Assembly (NCBI RefSeq): GCF_052060035.1
Contig: NZ_JBPOEA010000001.1
Span: 186,001-250,000 of the forward strand
Direction of reading: 5' to 3'
Length of the DNA: 64,000 bases
From: Fodinibius sp052060035
Lineage (GTDB): Bacteria > Bacteroidota > Rhodothermia > Balneolales > Balneolaceae
Below are positions 50,978 to 60,096 of the stretch, in pieces (the stretch's first letter is position 1; each line of letters begins with the position of its first letter). The position numbers and the translations under genes were made by a program. The notes beneath the pieces are model-generated. The model had not been told where the DNA came from, ran no database searches, and saw only the letters and a program-made list of their open reading frames with translations.

Positions 50978-52471
50978 TTAATCAGCGTTTTCTTTTTTTA
51001 ACCACTTGCTGTTGGGATGATTGGCTTCCAAATGTTGAATATATCGAGCTGGTAATGCAAAAAAGAGTTCCTCGCGGATTGCTGGAAAGCGCTGCTCCAT
51101 TTTTTCTTTTGGTTGTTGTGGTCGTTGTTCCGGATTCCAGCTGAACCCTTCGAGGCGGCGGGCTTTGGTCTTTTCGCTTTCCGGTAGATACGATCCGTTA
51201 ACGGCCCCAATGGCTTTCATTCTCGACAATTCTCCCTCTTTAAAAAAGATGCGGATATTCGGAGCAGATAAATCTACAGCACCGTCGGGTTGGTCTTGGT
51301 CGTTTTTTGTAAATCTCAGAAGTTTAGAATTGCCAAATACATAAATTTCATGCAGTGCTCCTTCCATAAAATCCGCATGGAGAGTATCACCTGTAATTTG
51401 GTTTAAGCGATCTATACTTGTGTCTTGCTGTACTGAAAAGGGACGAGGATGAGAAATTAAGCTATCAATATCGCCATTAGTAATTTTTGCTCTGATGTAA
51501 GGTCCGGTTAGCTGCACTTGTTTATGCCATGATTTTGCATTCGACCATAGCTCAAACGTATCCGTGCTGTCGGAATATTTTGAAGTATCTGAAACGGATG
51601 AAAAAGAAGGAGACCAGATGCGAACGCTGTCATAACCAAACACTATGGTTGTGGTATCGATAAGAGTGCGTTGCTCTTTAGACAAAATGGTTTTGGCTCT
51701 GATATGTGTCGTATCAGCTTGGGCAGTGTCGGCGGTATCCTGTTTGAAACTTTTGAGCCAGGCGTTGCCTTCAAGGAGTCGACGACCGGTAGAATCGGCT
51801 TCAAGGTATTGGCCTTTAATCATGGAGTCGTTCTCACGATCATCCCCAAAAATATCGCCGTAGAGTTCGTAATATTTTGTTTCTCGATTGCTGAAAAGAG
51901 AATCTCCTTCGAGGTACTGAAGAGAATCAGAAAGCTGTACCTTGCCGTAAAACTTTGCACTATCGGCTTCGCGGTAGTAAAAGCCAGAGTCTGCTACCAG
52001 GGTTCCTCGCTGATCTTCGAGGCGAATCTCATTGAGAAAGTTGGCCACTTTGGTTGTAAATCGATAATCAACGCTATTCCCAAAGAGGGTAGTGCTGTCC
52101 GCTTCAATGATAACGCGTCCACGCAGTTGACTAAAATCGATATTGGTGTAATATCTGAGCGTGTCCGCCCAAATTTTTTCTTCGTCTGTATTGATTTGAA
52201 TGTTACCAAAAGCGCGTATTTCATCTCTATTTACAAACTGATAGGCGCTGTCGCAGTACATCTCCATATTTTGGCTTTGCAGATGTACATTCCCCAGAAT
52301 CTTTTGCACGCGTTCGTCTTGGTATTGCCCGCCTTGAATACTATCAGCCTCCAAGATATTAACCTGATTTTGAGCCAGTGCCTCTTGATTCCATCCAGCC
52401 AGCAGAACTGCTAAACAGGCAAGTAGCAGGATAAATATTGTATATAGTTTCTGGATGTTTTTCGGGTCCAT
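50978..52471 (-). CDS. OstA/LptA-like outer-membrane biogenesis protein
   Basis: 497 residues with a signal peptide (LYTIFILLLACLAVLLAGWNQEALAQ). The following domain has repeated beta-strand units (DSIQGGQYQDERVQKILGNVHLQSQNMEMYCDSAYQF; FGNIQINTDEEKIWADTLRYY) as in OstA-like N domains of LptA/LptD. It should bind lipid A/LPS during transport across the periplasm. The LptC-like gene lies directly upstream (stop and start adjacent), which fits an LPS-export operon. Confidence 0.88.
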   Translation of the reverse strand: MDPKNIQKLYTIFILLLACLAVLLAGWNQEALAQNQVNILEADSIQGGQYQDERVQKILGNVHLQSQNMEMYCDSAYQFVNRDEIRAFGNIQINTDEEKIWADTLRYYTNIDFSQLRGRVIIEADSTTLFGNSVDYRFTTKVANFLNEIRLEDQRGTLVADSGFYYREADSAKFYGKVQLSDSLQYLEGDSLFSNRETKYYELYGDIFGDDRENDSMIKGQYLEADSTGRRLLEGNAWLKSFKQDTADTAQADTTHIRAKTILSKEQRTLIDTTTIVFGYDSVRIWSPSFSSVSDTSKYSDSTDTFELWSNAKSWHKQVQLTGPYIRAKITNGDIDSLISHPRPFSVQQDTSIDRLNQITGDTLHADFMEGALHEIYVFGNSKLLRFTKNDQDQPDGAVDLSAPNIRIFFKEGELSRMKAIGAVNGSYLPESEKTKARRLEGFSWNPEQRPQQPKEKMEQRFPAIREELFFALPARYIQHLEANHPNSKWLKKENAD

Positions 52472-53056
52472 TTAATTAACAATTACGCGTCCCTTTGGTT
52501 CTTTTATAGTATAGTCTACTAAGTCGGTATCACCTTCAAAGCCGGTACCGGCAATGCTGTCAGTCGGGGTTTTAATAATGACAAATTTGGGTGTACTGAT
52601 ATTATTGTTGGATTGATTCCATTTGAGATATTCGGAGTCAAGATAGCGATTATCTCTGGTTTCTACCTGTACATTCCCAAAGAGTTCAAAGATGGCATCT
52701 TCTGGTTTATATATTGCTCGGTCAGAAAATACCTTTGTCTTTACTGCTCCCAGCGAATCAAAAACGTGGACGGTAACCGGGCCTTTAATACGGGTTTCGT
52801 TTGTATTATTGGATGAATAAGTTGCTGCATATGAACCCCAAAGGCGGACTTTTTTTAAACCGTCTTCCATAATTTCCATATCTACATCCCAAGTTTCAGT
52901 GGAAGAGGTAAGCGAATCTTTTAACGCTTCGTCAACCTTTTGGGATTCTTCTTGTGATAGATCGCCACAAGAAGAAATGCCTACCATAATCAGCACGCAT
53001 ATGCAAAGCGAAATAAGCTTTTTATGTTGTTCCAAAATAGCGGTCACCTGCATCAC
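52472..53056 (-). CDS. lptC: LptC-like LPS export protein
   Basis: 194 residues from ATG 53056, which overlaps the end of upp by 35 bp; a TTG at 53035 is a shorter alternative with a smaller overlap. A hydrophobic segment ending in ISSC (LISLCICVLIMVGISSC) suggests a lipoprotein. The rest has the LptC/OstA beta-jellyroll pattern (MEDGLKKVRLWGSYAATYSS, KVFSDRAIYKPEDAIFELFGNVQVETRDNRYL). It passes LPS from the inner-membrane complex to LptA-like proteins. Next gene ostA starts at its stop. Confidence 0.88.
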   Translation of the reverse strand: MMQVTAILEQHKKLISLCICVLIMVGISSCGDLSQEESQKVDEALKDSLTSSTETWDVDMEIMEDGLKKVRLWGSYAATYSSNNTNETRIKGPVTVHVFDSLGAVKTKVFSDRAIYKPEDAIFELFGNVQVETRDNRYLDSEYLKWNQSNNNISTPKFVIIKTPTDSIAGTGFEGDTDLVDYTIKEPKGRVIVN

Positions 53057-53657
53057 CTAATCCGGGGACAATAAATGCATCTTCATTTAAGTGGTCGTCG
53101 ATGGCTGCGGTTATGGTATGCACATTGGGATGTTCTTCTTCCATTTTTTGCAAGCCCTCGGGTGCACAAATTAACGATACAAACCGTAAATGTTGTGCTC
53201 CTTTGTCTTCTAAAAAAGAAAGTGCATCGTGGGCACTGCCCCCGGTGGCCAGCATTGGATCAACAACCAAAACCATATCATCTTCAACGCCGTTTGGAAT
53301 ATTGGAATAGTAGTCTTCCGGCTCATGAGTCGTCTCGTTTCGTTCCATGCCTAAATGTCCAACCCGCGCATCGGGAATAAACTGAAGCAGAGCATCAGAA
53401 AGGCTAAGGCCGGCACGTAATATCGGAACCACCATTACCCCTTGATCGATATCGTATCCGGTTGTTTTCTTGATCGGTGTTTCGACCTCAAAAGTGGTTT
53501 GCGGTAACTCCTTAAGCGCATGATAAGCCAGAATCATAGCAATACGCTTTATGGCTGACCTAAATTCAGAAATATTTGTATTGACATCCCGCAGTATCGT
53601 TAGATCTCTGTTGACTACGGGATGTTTTATAAGCGTGACATTTTCAAAATCAGACAT
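53022..53657 (-). CDS. upp: Uracil phosphoribosyltransferase
   Basis: 211 residues. The PRPP loop is MVLVVDPMLATGGSAHDAL; GHLGMERNETTHEPEDYY and VPILRAGLSLSDALL are the other family marks; the C-terminal GLGDAGDRYFGT closes the uracil site. It converts uracil and PRPP to UMP in pyrimidine salvage. Placed between the alanine symporter (11 bp upstream) and lptC in one minus-strand row. Confidence 0.97.
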   Translation of the reverse strand: MSDFENVTLIKHPVVNRDLTILRDVNTNISEFRSAIKRIAMILAYHALKELPQTTFEVETPIKKTTGYDIDQGVMVVPILRAGLSLSDALLQFIPDARVGHLGMERNETTHEPEDYYSNIPNGVEDDMVLVVDPMLATGGSAHDALSFLEDKGAQHLRFVSLICAPEGLQKMEEEHPNVHTITAAIDDHLNEDAFIVPGLGDAGDRYFGTT

Positions 53658-53668
53658 AATGATTGTGA

Positions 53669-55339
53669 TTATACATCTGGATTTTCAAAGTATTTCTTGG
53701 TGATTTTGTAAGCAACACCGGACAATGCAAATAGCGCAATAATGTTAAAGAAAGCCATCAGCCCCAGCATTACATCACCGAACGCCCATATTGTTGTGAG
53801 CGTAACCACGGCACCAAAAAAGTGCATACCTACAAAGGCCAAACGATACCAGAAAATAGATTCAAAGCCGAACAGGTATTGAGCGGCGCGATCACCATAG
53901 TAGCTCCAGCTAATGGAGGTCGAGATAGCAAACAGTAGTACTGCAAATGTTACCAGATATCCACCACCTGGAATAATAGGGGCTAATCCTCGTTCAAAAG
54001 CTGCTGAGGTTAGCGGAGCACCGTTTTGTACTACTCCACCATAAAGATTATTTAACTGGGTGCCATCAGAGGAGTAGACAGTTACACCACGGTACCCGTC
54101 TTCATTTTGTCGGGGGGCCAATTCAATACGACCGTTAAAAGGGGTGTTGTATGATACATCAGAAAACATTGTATCAACGGGTGCTTCGTAATGTGTCATT
54201 TCACCGTTGGTAGGAAGTCCATTTTCAAAATAAAGTACAGGAGCATCTCCTGCTTGTCCTGTGCCACCAGATGTTTGAGTGTACGTATAGGAAACGATAT
54301 CTGCTGTAGGATCAACAGAAGATTTATGATGCATGTCCCAAGCACCGGTAGAAATAATTACCAGTCCGGTCATGGTACAGATGATAAGCGTATCGATAAA
54401 AGGTTCAAGTAGTGCAACAACCCCTTCGCGAACTGGTTGGTCGGTTTTGGCTGCTGAGTGAGCAATAGGAGCGGATCCCTGTCCCGCCTCGTTTGAGAAT
54501 AATCCCCGCTGAACACCGTAGCTCAATGTAAAGATCAGGGCACCGGAACCGACCCCCAATGCACCGGCTGTTGGGTTAAAAGCATTACTGACGATAGCCA
54601 CAAAGGATGGAATAACGTCTTCATAATTAATCAAAAGAATTATCAGGGCGCCCAATACATAAAGAATACCCATAAATGGAACCAGACGCGATGTTACTTT
54701 TCCAATACGCTTAATACCGCCAAGAACAACAGCAGCAACTAAACTGGCAGTGATAAGACCGGTAATCCAAACTGGGATTTGAAAGTCTGTTTTCATCACA
54801 TCGGCAACGGTATTAGCCTGCACCGCATTACCGGTAAGGAAAGCACAAATGGCAGCTGAAATGGCAAATGCGACAGCCAGCCATTTCCAGTTTTCTCCAA
54901 GCCCTCTTTCTATATAATACATGGGCCCTCCGGAGACACTGCCATCGGGATTAGTTCCGCGATACTCTTGAGCTAACGTTACCTCGGTATATTTGATAGC
55001 CATTCCAAATAAAGCTGTTACCCACATCCAGAATAAAGCACCCGGACCGCCGTAGTGTATGGCAAGGGCTACACCTGCAATATTACCGATCCCCACTGTT
55101 GCCGACAAAGCCGTGGTAAGTGCTTGGAAGTGGTTAATATCACCCTCGTCCTCAGGGTCATCATAAAAGCCCGTTACAACTTTTAAACCATGGCCAAATC
55201 TCCGAATTTGTATAAAGCCCAAACGTACGGTAATGTAAATTCCGAAGGCCAACAAGATGACGACCATGGCGGGCATGGCTTCGGGGGTATTCCAGATAAG
55301 ATCTACAAGCCAGCTTATAATTTGATCAAATGTCTCCAT
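53669..55339 (-). CDS. Alanine/glycine:cation symporter (AGCS family)
   Basis: 556 residues, about 10-11 transmembrane segments. Family marks: FQALTTALSATVGIGNIAGVALA (substrate/Na+ site), FSNEAGQGSAPIAHSAA, and a final LFAISTSISWSYYGDRA. Total length exceeds the usual 450-480, because a loop of about 120 residues (about 330-450, from WDMHHKSSVDPTAD to FERGLAPIIPGGG, rich in Gly, Thr, Asp) is inserted before the last helices. Imports alanine or glycine with Na+ or H+. First gene of the upp-lptC-ostA row. Confidence 0.93.
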   Translation of the reverse strand: METFDQIISWLVDLIWNTPEAMPAMVVILLAFGIYITVRLGFIQIRRFGHGLKVVTGFYDDPEDEGDINHFQALTTALSATVGIGNIAGVALAIHYGGPGALFWMWVTALFGMAIKYTEVTLAQEYRGTNPDGSVSGGPMYYIERGLGENWKWLAVAFAISAAICAFLTGNAVQANTVADVMKTDFQIPVWITGLITASLVAAVVLGGIKRIGKVTSRLVPFMGILYVLGALIILLINYEDVIPSFVAIVSNAFNPTAGALGVGSGALIFTLSYGVQRGLFSNEAGQGSAPIAHSAAKTDQPVREGVVALLEPFIDTLIICTMTGLVIISTGAWDMHHKSSVDPTADIVSYTYTQTSGGTGQAGDAPVLYFENGLPTNGEMTHYEAPVDTMFSDVSYNTPFNGRIELAPRQNEDGYRGVTVYSSDGTQLNNLYGGVVQNGAPLTSAAFERGLAPIIPGGGYLVTFAVLLFAISTSISWSYYGDRAAQYLFGFESIFWYRLAFVGMHFFGAVVTLTTIWAFGDVMLGLMAFFNIIALFALSGVAYKITKKYFENPDV

Positions 55340-55555
55340 GTGTTAATAAATGTTCTTGGGTTATTTTTGAGAAACAATCAAGCGGAAGGTATAAAAAGAT
55401 TTTCGAATTTTTTAAGTTTAATTGATAATCTACTATGACAAACCATTAAAAAACGTTAAAATGATATAGGTAAGTGCAATCGTCTTAATTGATTAAAGTA
55501 CTTATATTTCGAAGGAACAACGGTTAATAGTGATTAGAAAAATGGGTGAGGCTCT

Positions 55556-55855
55556 ATGACTAAAGCAGACATTGTAGACGTAATTGCATCTTCAACAGGA
55601 CTTACAAAAGTTGAAACTGAGGCTGTTGTTAACGGTTTTATGGAAACAGTGATAGATGCAATGAAGCGTGGAGAACATATTGAGTTGAGAGGATTTGGGA
55701 CATTTAAAGTCGTAAAACGTGCTCAACGGGTTGCTCGAAATCCCAAGACCAATGAGGAAGTGATAGTGCCGGAGCAATATGTGCCGGTGTTAAAAATGTC
55801 GAAAGATTTCAAAGAGGCTGTGAATGAGTCGGTTATGGAGGACGAGGGAGAATAG
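55556..55855 (+). CDS. HU/IHF family DNA-binding protein
   Basis: 99 residues. N-terminal helices (TKADIVDVIASSTGLTKVETEAVVNGFMETVIDAM), the strand ELRGFGTFKVVKRAQRVARNPKTNEEVIVP with the conserved RNP of the DNA-minor-groove arms, and a C-terminal acidic tail (VMEDEGE). Nucleoid protein that bends and compacts DNA. ATG 55556 is preceded by GTGAGG. Terminator downstream. Confidence 0.96.
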   Translation: MTKADIVDVIASSTGLTKVETEAVVNGFMETVIDAMKRGEHIELRGFGTFKVVKRAQRVARNPKTNEEVIVPEQYVPVLKMSKDFKEAVNESVMEDEGE

Positions 55856-55872
55856 AATAGTTTTTTTTTTTG

Positions 55873-55897
55873 AGCCCAAATTTTTGGGTTTTATTTT
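55873..55897 (+). terminator. Terminator after the HU gene
   Basis: AGCCCAA (55873-55879) and TTGGGTT (55884-55890) form a short stem, followed by TTATTTT. A T run also precedes the stem at 55860-55871, which would allow termination from the other side too. Confidence 0.6.
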
Positions 55898-55979
55898 AGA
55901 GATATCCGTAACTTAATTGGTTATTACAATTATCGGATGCCTGTGGTATCGACGAATTTTAAAAATTGAGGTGGTTATT

Positions 55980-56069
55980 ATGCCAAGCGGAAAGAAAAGA
56001 AAACGATCAAAAATTGCTAAGCATAAGCGAAAAAAACGGTTACGTAAAAATCGACACAAGAAGAAATAG
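55980..56069 (+). CDS. Tiny AURKAIP1/COX24-domain ribosomal protein (bS22/mS38-like)
   Basis: 29 residues, below usual gene-length cut-offs. Sequence runs MPSGKKRKRSKIAKHKRKKR and then LRKNRHKKK; more than half Lys/Arg. It matches the AURKAIP1/COX24 short family, the C-terminal part of mitochondrial mS38 and the small-subunit protein bS22 of mycobacteria. It would sit on the 30S ribosome. A very good Shine-Dalgarno (GAGGTGG) lies 5 nt before ATG 55980, and a terminator follows at 56090. Placed after HU, with its own terminator in between. Confidence 0.9.
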   Translation: MPSGKKRKRSKIAKHKRKKRLRKNRHKKK

Positions 56070-56089
56070 TGTCGATTATCTATAAGGCT

Positions 56090-56123
56090 AAAAAAGCCTT
56101 CAGATTATTCTGAGGGCTTTTTT
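56090..56123. terminator. Terminator after the COX24-like gene, probably bidirectional
   Basis: A 15-bp hairpin (AAAAAAGCCTTCAGA 56090-56104 with TCTGAGGGCTTTTTT 56109-56123, one wobble), with loop TTAT and T run on the plus strand. The convergent gene ends at 56149, and the A run on the other side provides T for the minus strand too. Confidence 0.82.
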
Positions 56124-56148
56124 TATAGTGATTCTATCCCGATAAATC

Positions 56149-56799
56149 TTATGCGGCCTGAGATTCCAGGGTTTGATCTGCAATTCGCAACACGCGGTTT
56201 GCTTTAACAAGCAGTTCTTGCAGGCATCGACTCACAAAATCATGCACATCATTAAGGCTGTTCATATCTTCAAAGGTATATTGAAAGTAGGATATCAGGT
56301 TAACTGCTGACAAATATTTTCCACTTTCAGAACCCTCAACTTCAATGTGCCAGCGTGTAATAATATCGTCATCGGACAGCAATTCGTTAACCTCCTTACT
56401 GATTTGCTCCATCCATTGGCTGGCATCTTCTAACCGATGGTGACCATTATGGGCCGCCAGCGTAGAATGAGGGGCCTTTTCATTAAACAGCCAAGTGATT
56501 TCGATATCAATGGCCGGTGAAATGTTAGTGCTAACCATGTTGTCTTCCTGTAAAAAGGGATGTTCTTCCATTCCTTTTAACTCCTTGGCCAACACCGTTT
56601 CACGAAACCGATCCCAATCAAAATTAATCGATAGTGCTTTTAGGAAATCGGATTTGGGTTTGAGATCAAATTCTATTTCCAGTCCCGTCGCATTTATTCT
56701 ATCTTCATTCCAAGTGCGAAAGGTATTGATAGTAAAGTCTCTCTTATTTAAGTCACTTTCTATCCGGTTTACTACAGAGTTGAATATCGGATATGTCAT
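56149..56799 (-). CDS. Conserved hypothetical protein
   Basis: 216 residues, acidic, no signal or membrane segment. Mixed alpha/beta pattern with a His-rich piece (LAAHNGHHRLEDASQWMEQISKEV) and a C-terminal helix set (FVSRCLQELLVKANRVLRIADQTL). Divergent from the RqcH-like gene at 56852. I recognise no family. Likely cytoplasmic. Confidence 0.75.
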   Translation of the reverse strand: MTYPIFNSVVNRIESDLNKRDFTINTFRTWNEDRINATGLEIEFDLKPKSDFLKALSINFDWDRFRETVLAKELKGMEEHPFLQEDNMVSTNISPAIDIEITWLFNEKAPHSTLAAHNGHHRLEDASQWMEQISKEVNELLSDDDIITRWHIEVEGSESGKYLSAVNLISYFQYTFEDMNSLNDVHDFVSRCLQELLVKANRVLRIADQTLESQAA

Positions 56800-56851
56800 T
56801 CGTTCAACCTATTAAGTTCAAAATTTGTATTTCAGAACGTCTCTTTAAAGC

Positions 56852-58441
56852 ATGAATAACTTTTACACGCTAATATATTTAAACCGTGAGATAAAAGAAA
56901 AAATCCAGGATGCATTTTTTAGTTTTGCAATTTCCCCCCACAAAGATGTGCTCCATATATATATTGACAGGGATGATGAAACTTCGCGACTGATATTTAG
57001 TGCCAACCCTAAAGAGACAGCCCTATTTTTGGATTTTTATCGTCCCCCCAAAAAAAGTAATGTCATTGATTTTTTTGATCCGCTTGAGGGTAAACAGATT
57101 ACCAATATGACATTGGCTGAAAAAGATCGCTTGGTAACAATTTATTTTGAGACCGGACAGCAGTTGCTTTTTAAGCTTTTTAGTGGAAATCCCAATGTGT
57201 TTTTGGTTGAGAATGATGTGATTGTTGATGCGTTTAAGAATCCAGAAGAAGTAAAAGGACAAAAACCTCCTAAGCCCGAAGCACCCATTTTTTTGGATGA
57301 GGTAAGCCCACGCCGATCGGCCAAAAATCAGATGACGGAAGTAAATCCACTGCTGCCACGAAATTTGTTACCGTATTTGATTGATGAGCATAATGTGGCA
57401 GATATGGAACCCGATGAAGTAAAGAAGTTTACTAATAAAGTTACACGGGCATTGCTTGATGATCCCAATCCCCGGGTGCTAAAGACCGGTGATTTTTGCT
57501 TGTGGTCGAAAGAATGGCTGGATATTGTCAGTGAAAAAGAGTGTGAAGAAGTGAATGATTGCGTGGCGTTTGCCTATAAAAATGCCGTGCATCTGCGTAG
57601 GCTGCATGAAAAAAAAGAGGATATTTTGCAGTTTTTAGAGCGAAGTAAATCCCAAAAAGAAAGTTTGATTGCCCAGCTGCAACAGGCTGATAAAAGTTTA
57701 GAGCGAGCTGAACAATATGAGAAATATGGGCATCTGTTGATGGCGCATGCTCACGAGACGGTTAACGAGGGGACTACTGAAATTACCATTGAGGATTTCT
57801 ATGAAGGCAACGAAGAGATTACGATCCCGCTGAAAAAAGAGAAATCAATCTCCGATAATGCTGAGTATTATTACGAGAAGTCCAAAGATGCCAAGAAATC
57901 ATATCAGAATGCCAAGCAGCGTTTGCCCAAGGTAAAGGAGGAACTTGAACAAGTGAATAAGCTGTTAGGTGAACTCGAGGCAATAGAACACTTACCAGAT
58001 CTCAACAGCTGGATTAAGGATCATAAGAGGCAGCTTGAGGATTTTGGTTTTGGCAGTGGAGATGATAAGCAGGCTACTTCGCCATTTCGTAAATTCAAGG
58101 AGGGGAAATTTGAAATATGGATTGGAAAAAGTGCAAAAAGTAATGATCAGTTAACCAGTCACGCCCATAAAGAGGATATTTGGCTTCACGCTCGTGGTGT
58201 GGGCGGCTCACATGTTGTTATCCGCATGGGCAACCGGAAGGATTTTCCCCCGCAGCAAGTTTTGTTGAAAGCGGCAAGCTATGCAGCTTATTTTTCGAAG
58301 GCTCGAGGCATGAAATCGGCTCCCGTAATGTACACTAAAGTTAAGTATGTCCGTAAGCCGAAAGGGGCCGCACCGGGAGCAGTAGTTGTGGAACGTGAAC
58401 AAGTAGAAATGGTACCCCCGATGAAACCCCAAAATGCATAA
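56852..58441 (+). CDS. NFACT-domain RNA-binding protein (RqcH-like)
   Basis: 529 residues. N-terminal NFACT-N domain (about 1-180), with Asp92-Arg93 in AEKDRLVTIYFE at the position of the conserved DR motif needed for tRNA binding in RqcH. A long charged coiled coil follows (about 250-400; QFLERSKSQKESLIAQLQQADKSLERAEQYEKYG, EYYYEKSKDAKKSYQNAKQRLPKVKEELEQV), then NFACT-R (about 405-515) with DIWLHARGVGGSHVVIRMG. RqcH adds C-terminal alanine tails to stalled nascent chains on 50S subunits. Same direction and 2 bp before aroK. Confidence 0.9.
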   Translation: MNNFYTLIYLNREIKEKIQDAFFSFAISPHKDVLHIYIDRDDETSRLIFSANPKETALFLDFYRPPKKSNVIDFFDPLEGKQITNMTLAEKDRLVTIYFETGQQLLFKLFSGNPNVFLVENDVIVDAFKNPEEVKGQKPPKPEAPIFLDEVSPRRSAKNQMTEVNPLLPRNLLPYLIDEHNVADMEPDEVKKFTNKVTRALLDDPNPRVLKTGDFCLWSKEWLDIVSEKECEEVNDCVAFAYKNAVHLRRLHEKKEDILQFLERSKSQKESLIAQLQQADKSLERAEQYEKYGHLLMAHAHETVNEGTTEITIEDFYEGNEEITIPLKKEKSISDNAEYYYEKSKDAKKSYQNAKQRLPKVKEELEQVNKLLGELEAIEHLPDLNSWIKDHKRQLEDFGFGSGDDKQATSPFRKFKEGKFEIWIGKSAKSNDQLTSHAHKEDIWLHARGVGGSHVVIRMGNRKDFPPQQVLLKAASYAAYFSKARGMKSAPVMYTKVKYVRKPKGAAPGAVVVEREQVEMVPPMKPQNA

Positions 58442-58443
58442 CA

Positions 58444-59004
58444 ATGATTTCTAATTTACCGAAACGTATTTTTCTTAGTGGATTTATGGGCGCTGGTAAA
58501 TCGGTAATCGGTAAGTCATTAGCGCGGCAATTAGATTTGGCTTTTTTAGATTTGGATGAAAAAATCGAAGAACAAGTTGGACAATCCATTCCCAAGTTGT
58601 TTGAGGAGTCCGGTGAATCGACTTTTCGGACAGCTGAGCGACGTGCATTACTGGAAGTGATCCGGAATTTCGAGGGTGTAGTATCGCTTGGGGGAGGGAG
58701 TTTGCAAAATCAGCACATGCTCGACCACGTTAAATTAAATGGATTGCTTGTTTTTATAGAGACACCGATTTCTGTTATTTTAGACCGCATCTCGCAGGAC
58801 GAAAACCGTCCACTTCTTTTAGATGAGCAGGGAAATCCCAAGAGTAAAAAACAGCTAAAAAATGAATTGACCGCATTGTATGAAGAACGACTCACTCTGT
58901 ATCAGCAAGCGGTAATCAAAGTGGAAAATGATGGACAGCAGAGCGTTGAAGAAATTGTAGAAATGCTATTGAAAAAGATTAAAAATCATGTCGAATATTA
59001 TTGA
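58444..59004 (+). CDS. aroK: Shikimate kinase
   Basis: 186 residues. Walker A FMGAGKSVIGKSLA, shikimate-binding FLDLDEKIEEQ (Asp) and FRTAERRAL, VVSLGGGSL, and a lid with ENRPLL. Phosphorylates shikimate with ATP in aromatic amino-acid biosynthesis. It starts 2 bp after the NFACT gene and overlaps aroB by 17 bp, so NFACT-aroK-aroB form a tight operon. Confidence 0.96.
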   Translation: MISNLPKRIFLSGFMGAGKSVIGKSLARQLDLAFLDLDEKIEEQVGQSIPKLFEESGESTFRTAERRALLEVIRNFEGVVSLGGGSLQNQHMLDHVKLNGLLVFIETPISVILDRISQDENRPLLLDEQGNPKSKKQLKNELTALYEERLTLYQQAVIKVENDGQQSVEEIVEMLLKKIKNHVEYY

Positions 59005-60079
59005 TGTGCACATTTCGCTGCAACAACAATATCAAATTACTATTGGGCAGCAGTTAACTGAATCCTTTAAAGCATATTGCGAAGCACATTACAATCGAAG
59101 TAACATTTTTGTTCTCATTGATGAGAATGTTAACCGTTTGCATCGGGATAGGGTAGAAAAGTTGGTTCAGGATTTCAGAAGTATTCATTTTATTGAAATT
59201 CCGGAGGGAGAATCTTCGAAATCAGTTCGGGTATGGGACAATCTTGTTAATGAGATATTGGAAACAGGCATAGAACGATCAACACCGATTTTAGCTGTAG
59301 GAGGCGGGGTAACGGGTGACTTAGCGGGATTCGTTGCAGCAACAGTGCTTCGGGGTGTTCCACTTATCCACATGCCGACTACACTTTTGGCGATGGTGGA
59401 TAGTTCTATTGGCGGCAAGACAGGCGTTAATCACAGCACGGGTAAAAATTTGATTGGTAGTTTTTATCAGCCGCATGCCGTATTTTCGGATATCGCATTT
59501 TTGGAAACACTCGAACAAAAAGAGTGGATTACTGGAATGGCAGAAATATTGAAATATGCTGCCATTCGGAATCCGGAACTTTTTAATGAGATGGAAGAGC
59601 TGATTCATCAACCGTTAACCCCCAGGCAGCGATGGGTTCAAGTTGTTGAAGAAAGTGCCCGAATTAAATCTGACATTGTAGAAGAAGACGCCCATGAGGC
59701 CGGAAAAAGAGCGTATTTGAATTTTGGTCATACTTTTGGTCACGCTCTCGAGAAGGTGTCAGGGTATGGGGAGGTTACCCATGGCGAAGCCGTTTTTGTG
59801 GGGATGATTGCGGCCTCTCATTTGTCGCAAGAGTTGGGACATCCGGTAAGCGATGCACGTTTTTCTCCTTTTCTATCGTTGTATAAAAAACAAATTTCGT
59901 CGCTTTCCGTAAATATCGAAGAACTTTTGGAGGCCATGAAATCTGACAAAAAAGTAAAAAACAATACTATTCGTTTAGTGTTGTTGAATGAATGGGGATC
60001 GCCGTATCTTTATAATTGTAAAGACCTTTCGCTGCTTAGGCAGAGTTGGGAATATGCTTTAGATAAATTTAATGATTAA
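58988..60079 (+). CDS. aroB: 3-Dehydroquinate synthase
   Basis: 363 residues. NAD site ILAVGGGVTGDLAGFVAATVLRGVPLIHMPTTLLAMVDSSIGGKTGVNH; metal ligands in MAEILKYA (Glu) and FGHTFGHALEKVSG (His) and HGEAVFVGM. It turns DAHP into 3-dehydroquinate using NAD+ and a divalent metal, step two of the shikimate pathway. Start codon lies inside aroK (17-bp overlap), a sign of translational coupling. Confidence 0.97.
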   Translation: MSNIIDVHISLQQQYQITIGQQLTESFKAYCEAHYNRSNIFVLIDENVNRLHRDRVEKLVQDFRSIHFIEIPEGESSKSVRVWDNLVNEILETGIERSTPILAVGGGVTGDLAGFVAATVLRGVPLIHMPTTLLAMVDSSIGGKTGVNHSTGKNLIGSFYQPHAVFSDIAFLETLEQKEWITGMAEILKYAAIRNPELFNEMEELIHQPLTPRQRWVQVVEESARIKSDIVEEDAHEAGKRAYLNFGHTFGHALEKVSGYGEVTHGEAVFVGMIAASHLSQELGHPVSDARFSPFLSLYKKQISSLSVNIEELLEAMKSDKKVKNNTIRLVLLNEWGSPYLYNCKDLSLLRQSWEYALDKFND

Positions 60080-60096
60080 CTCTTTCGCAGGTACTT

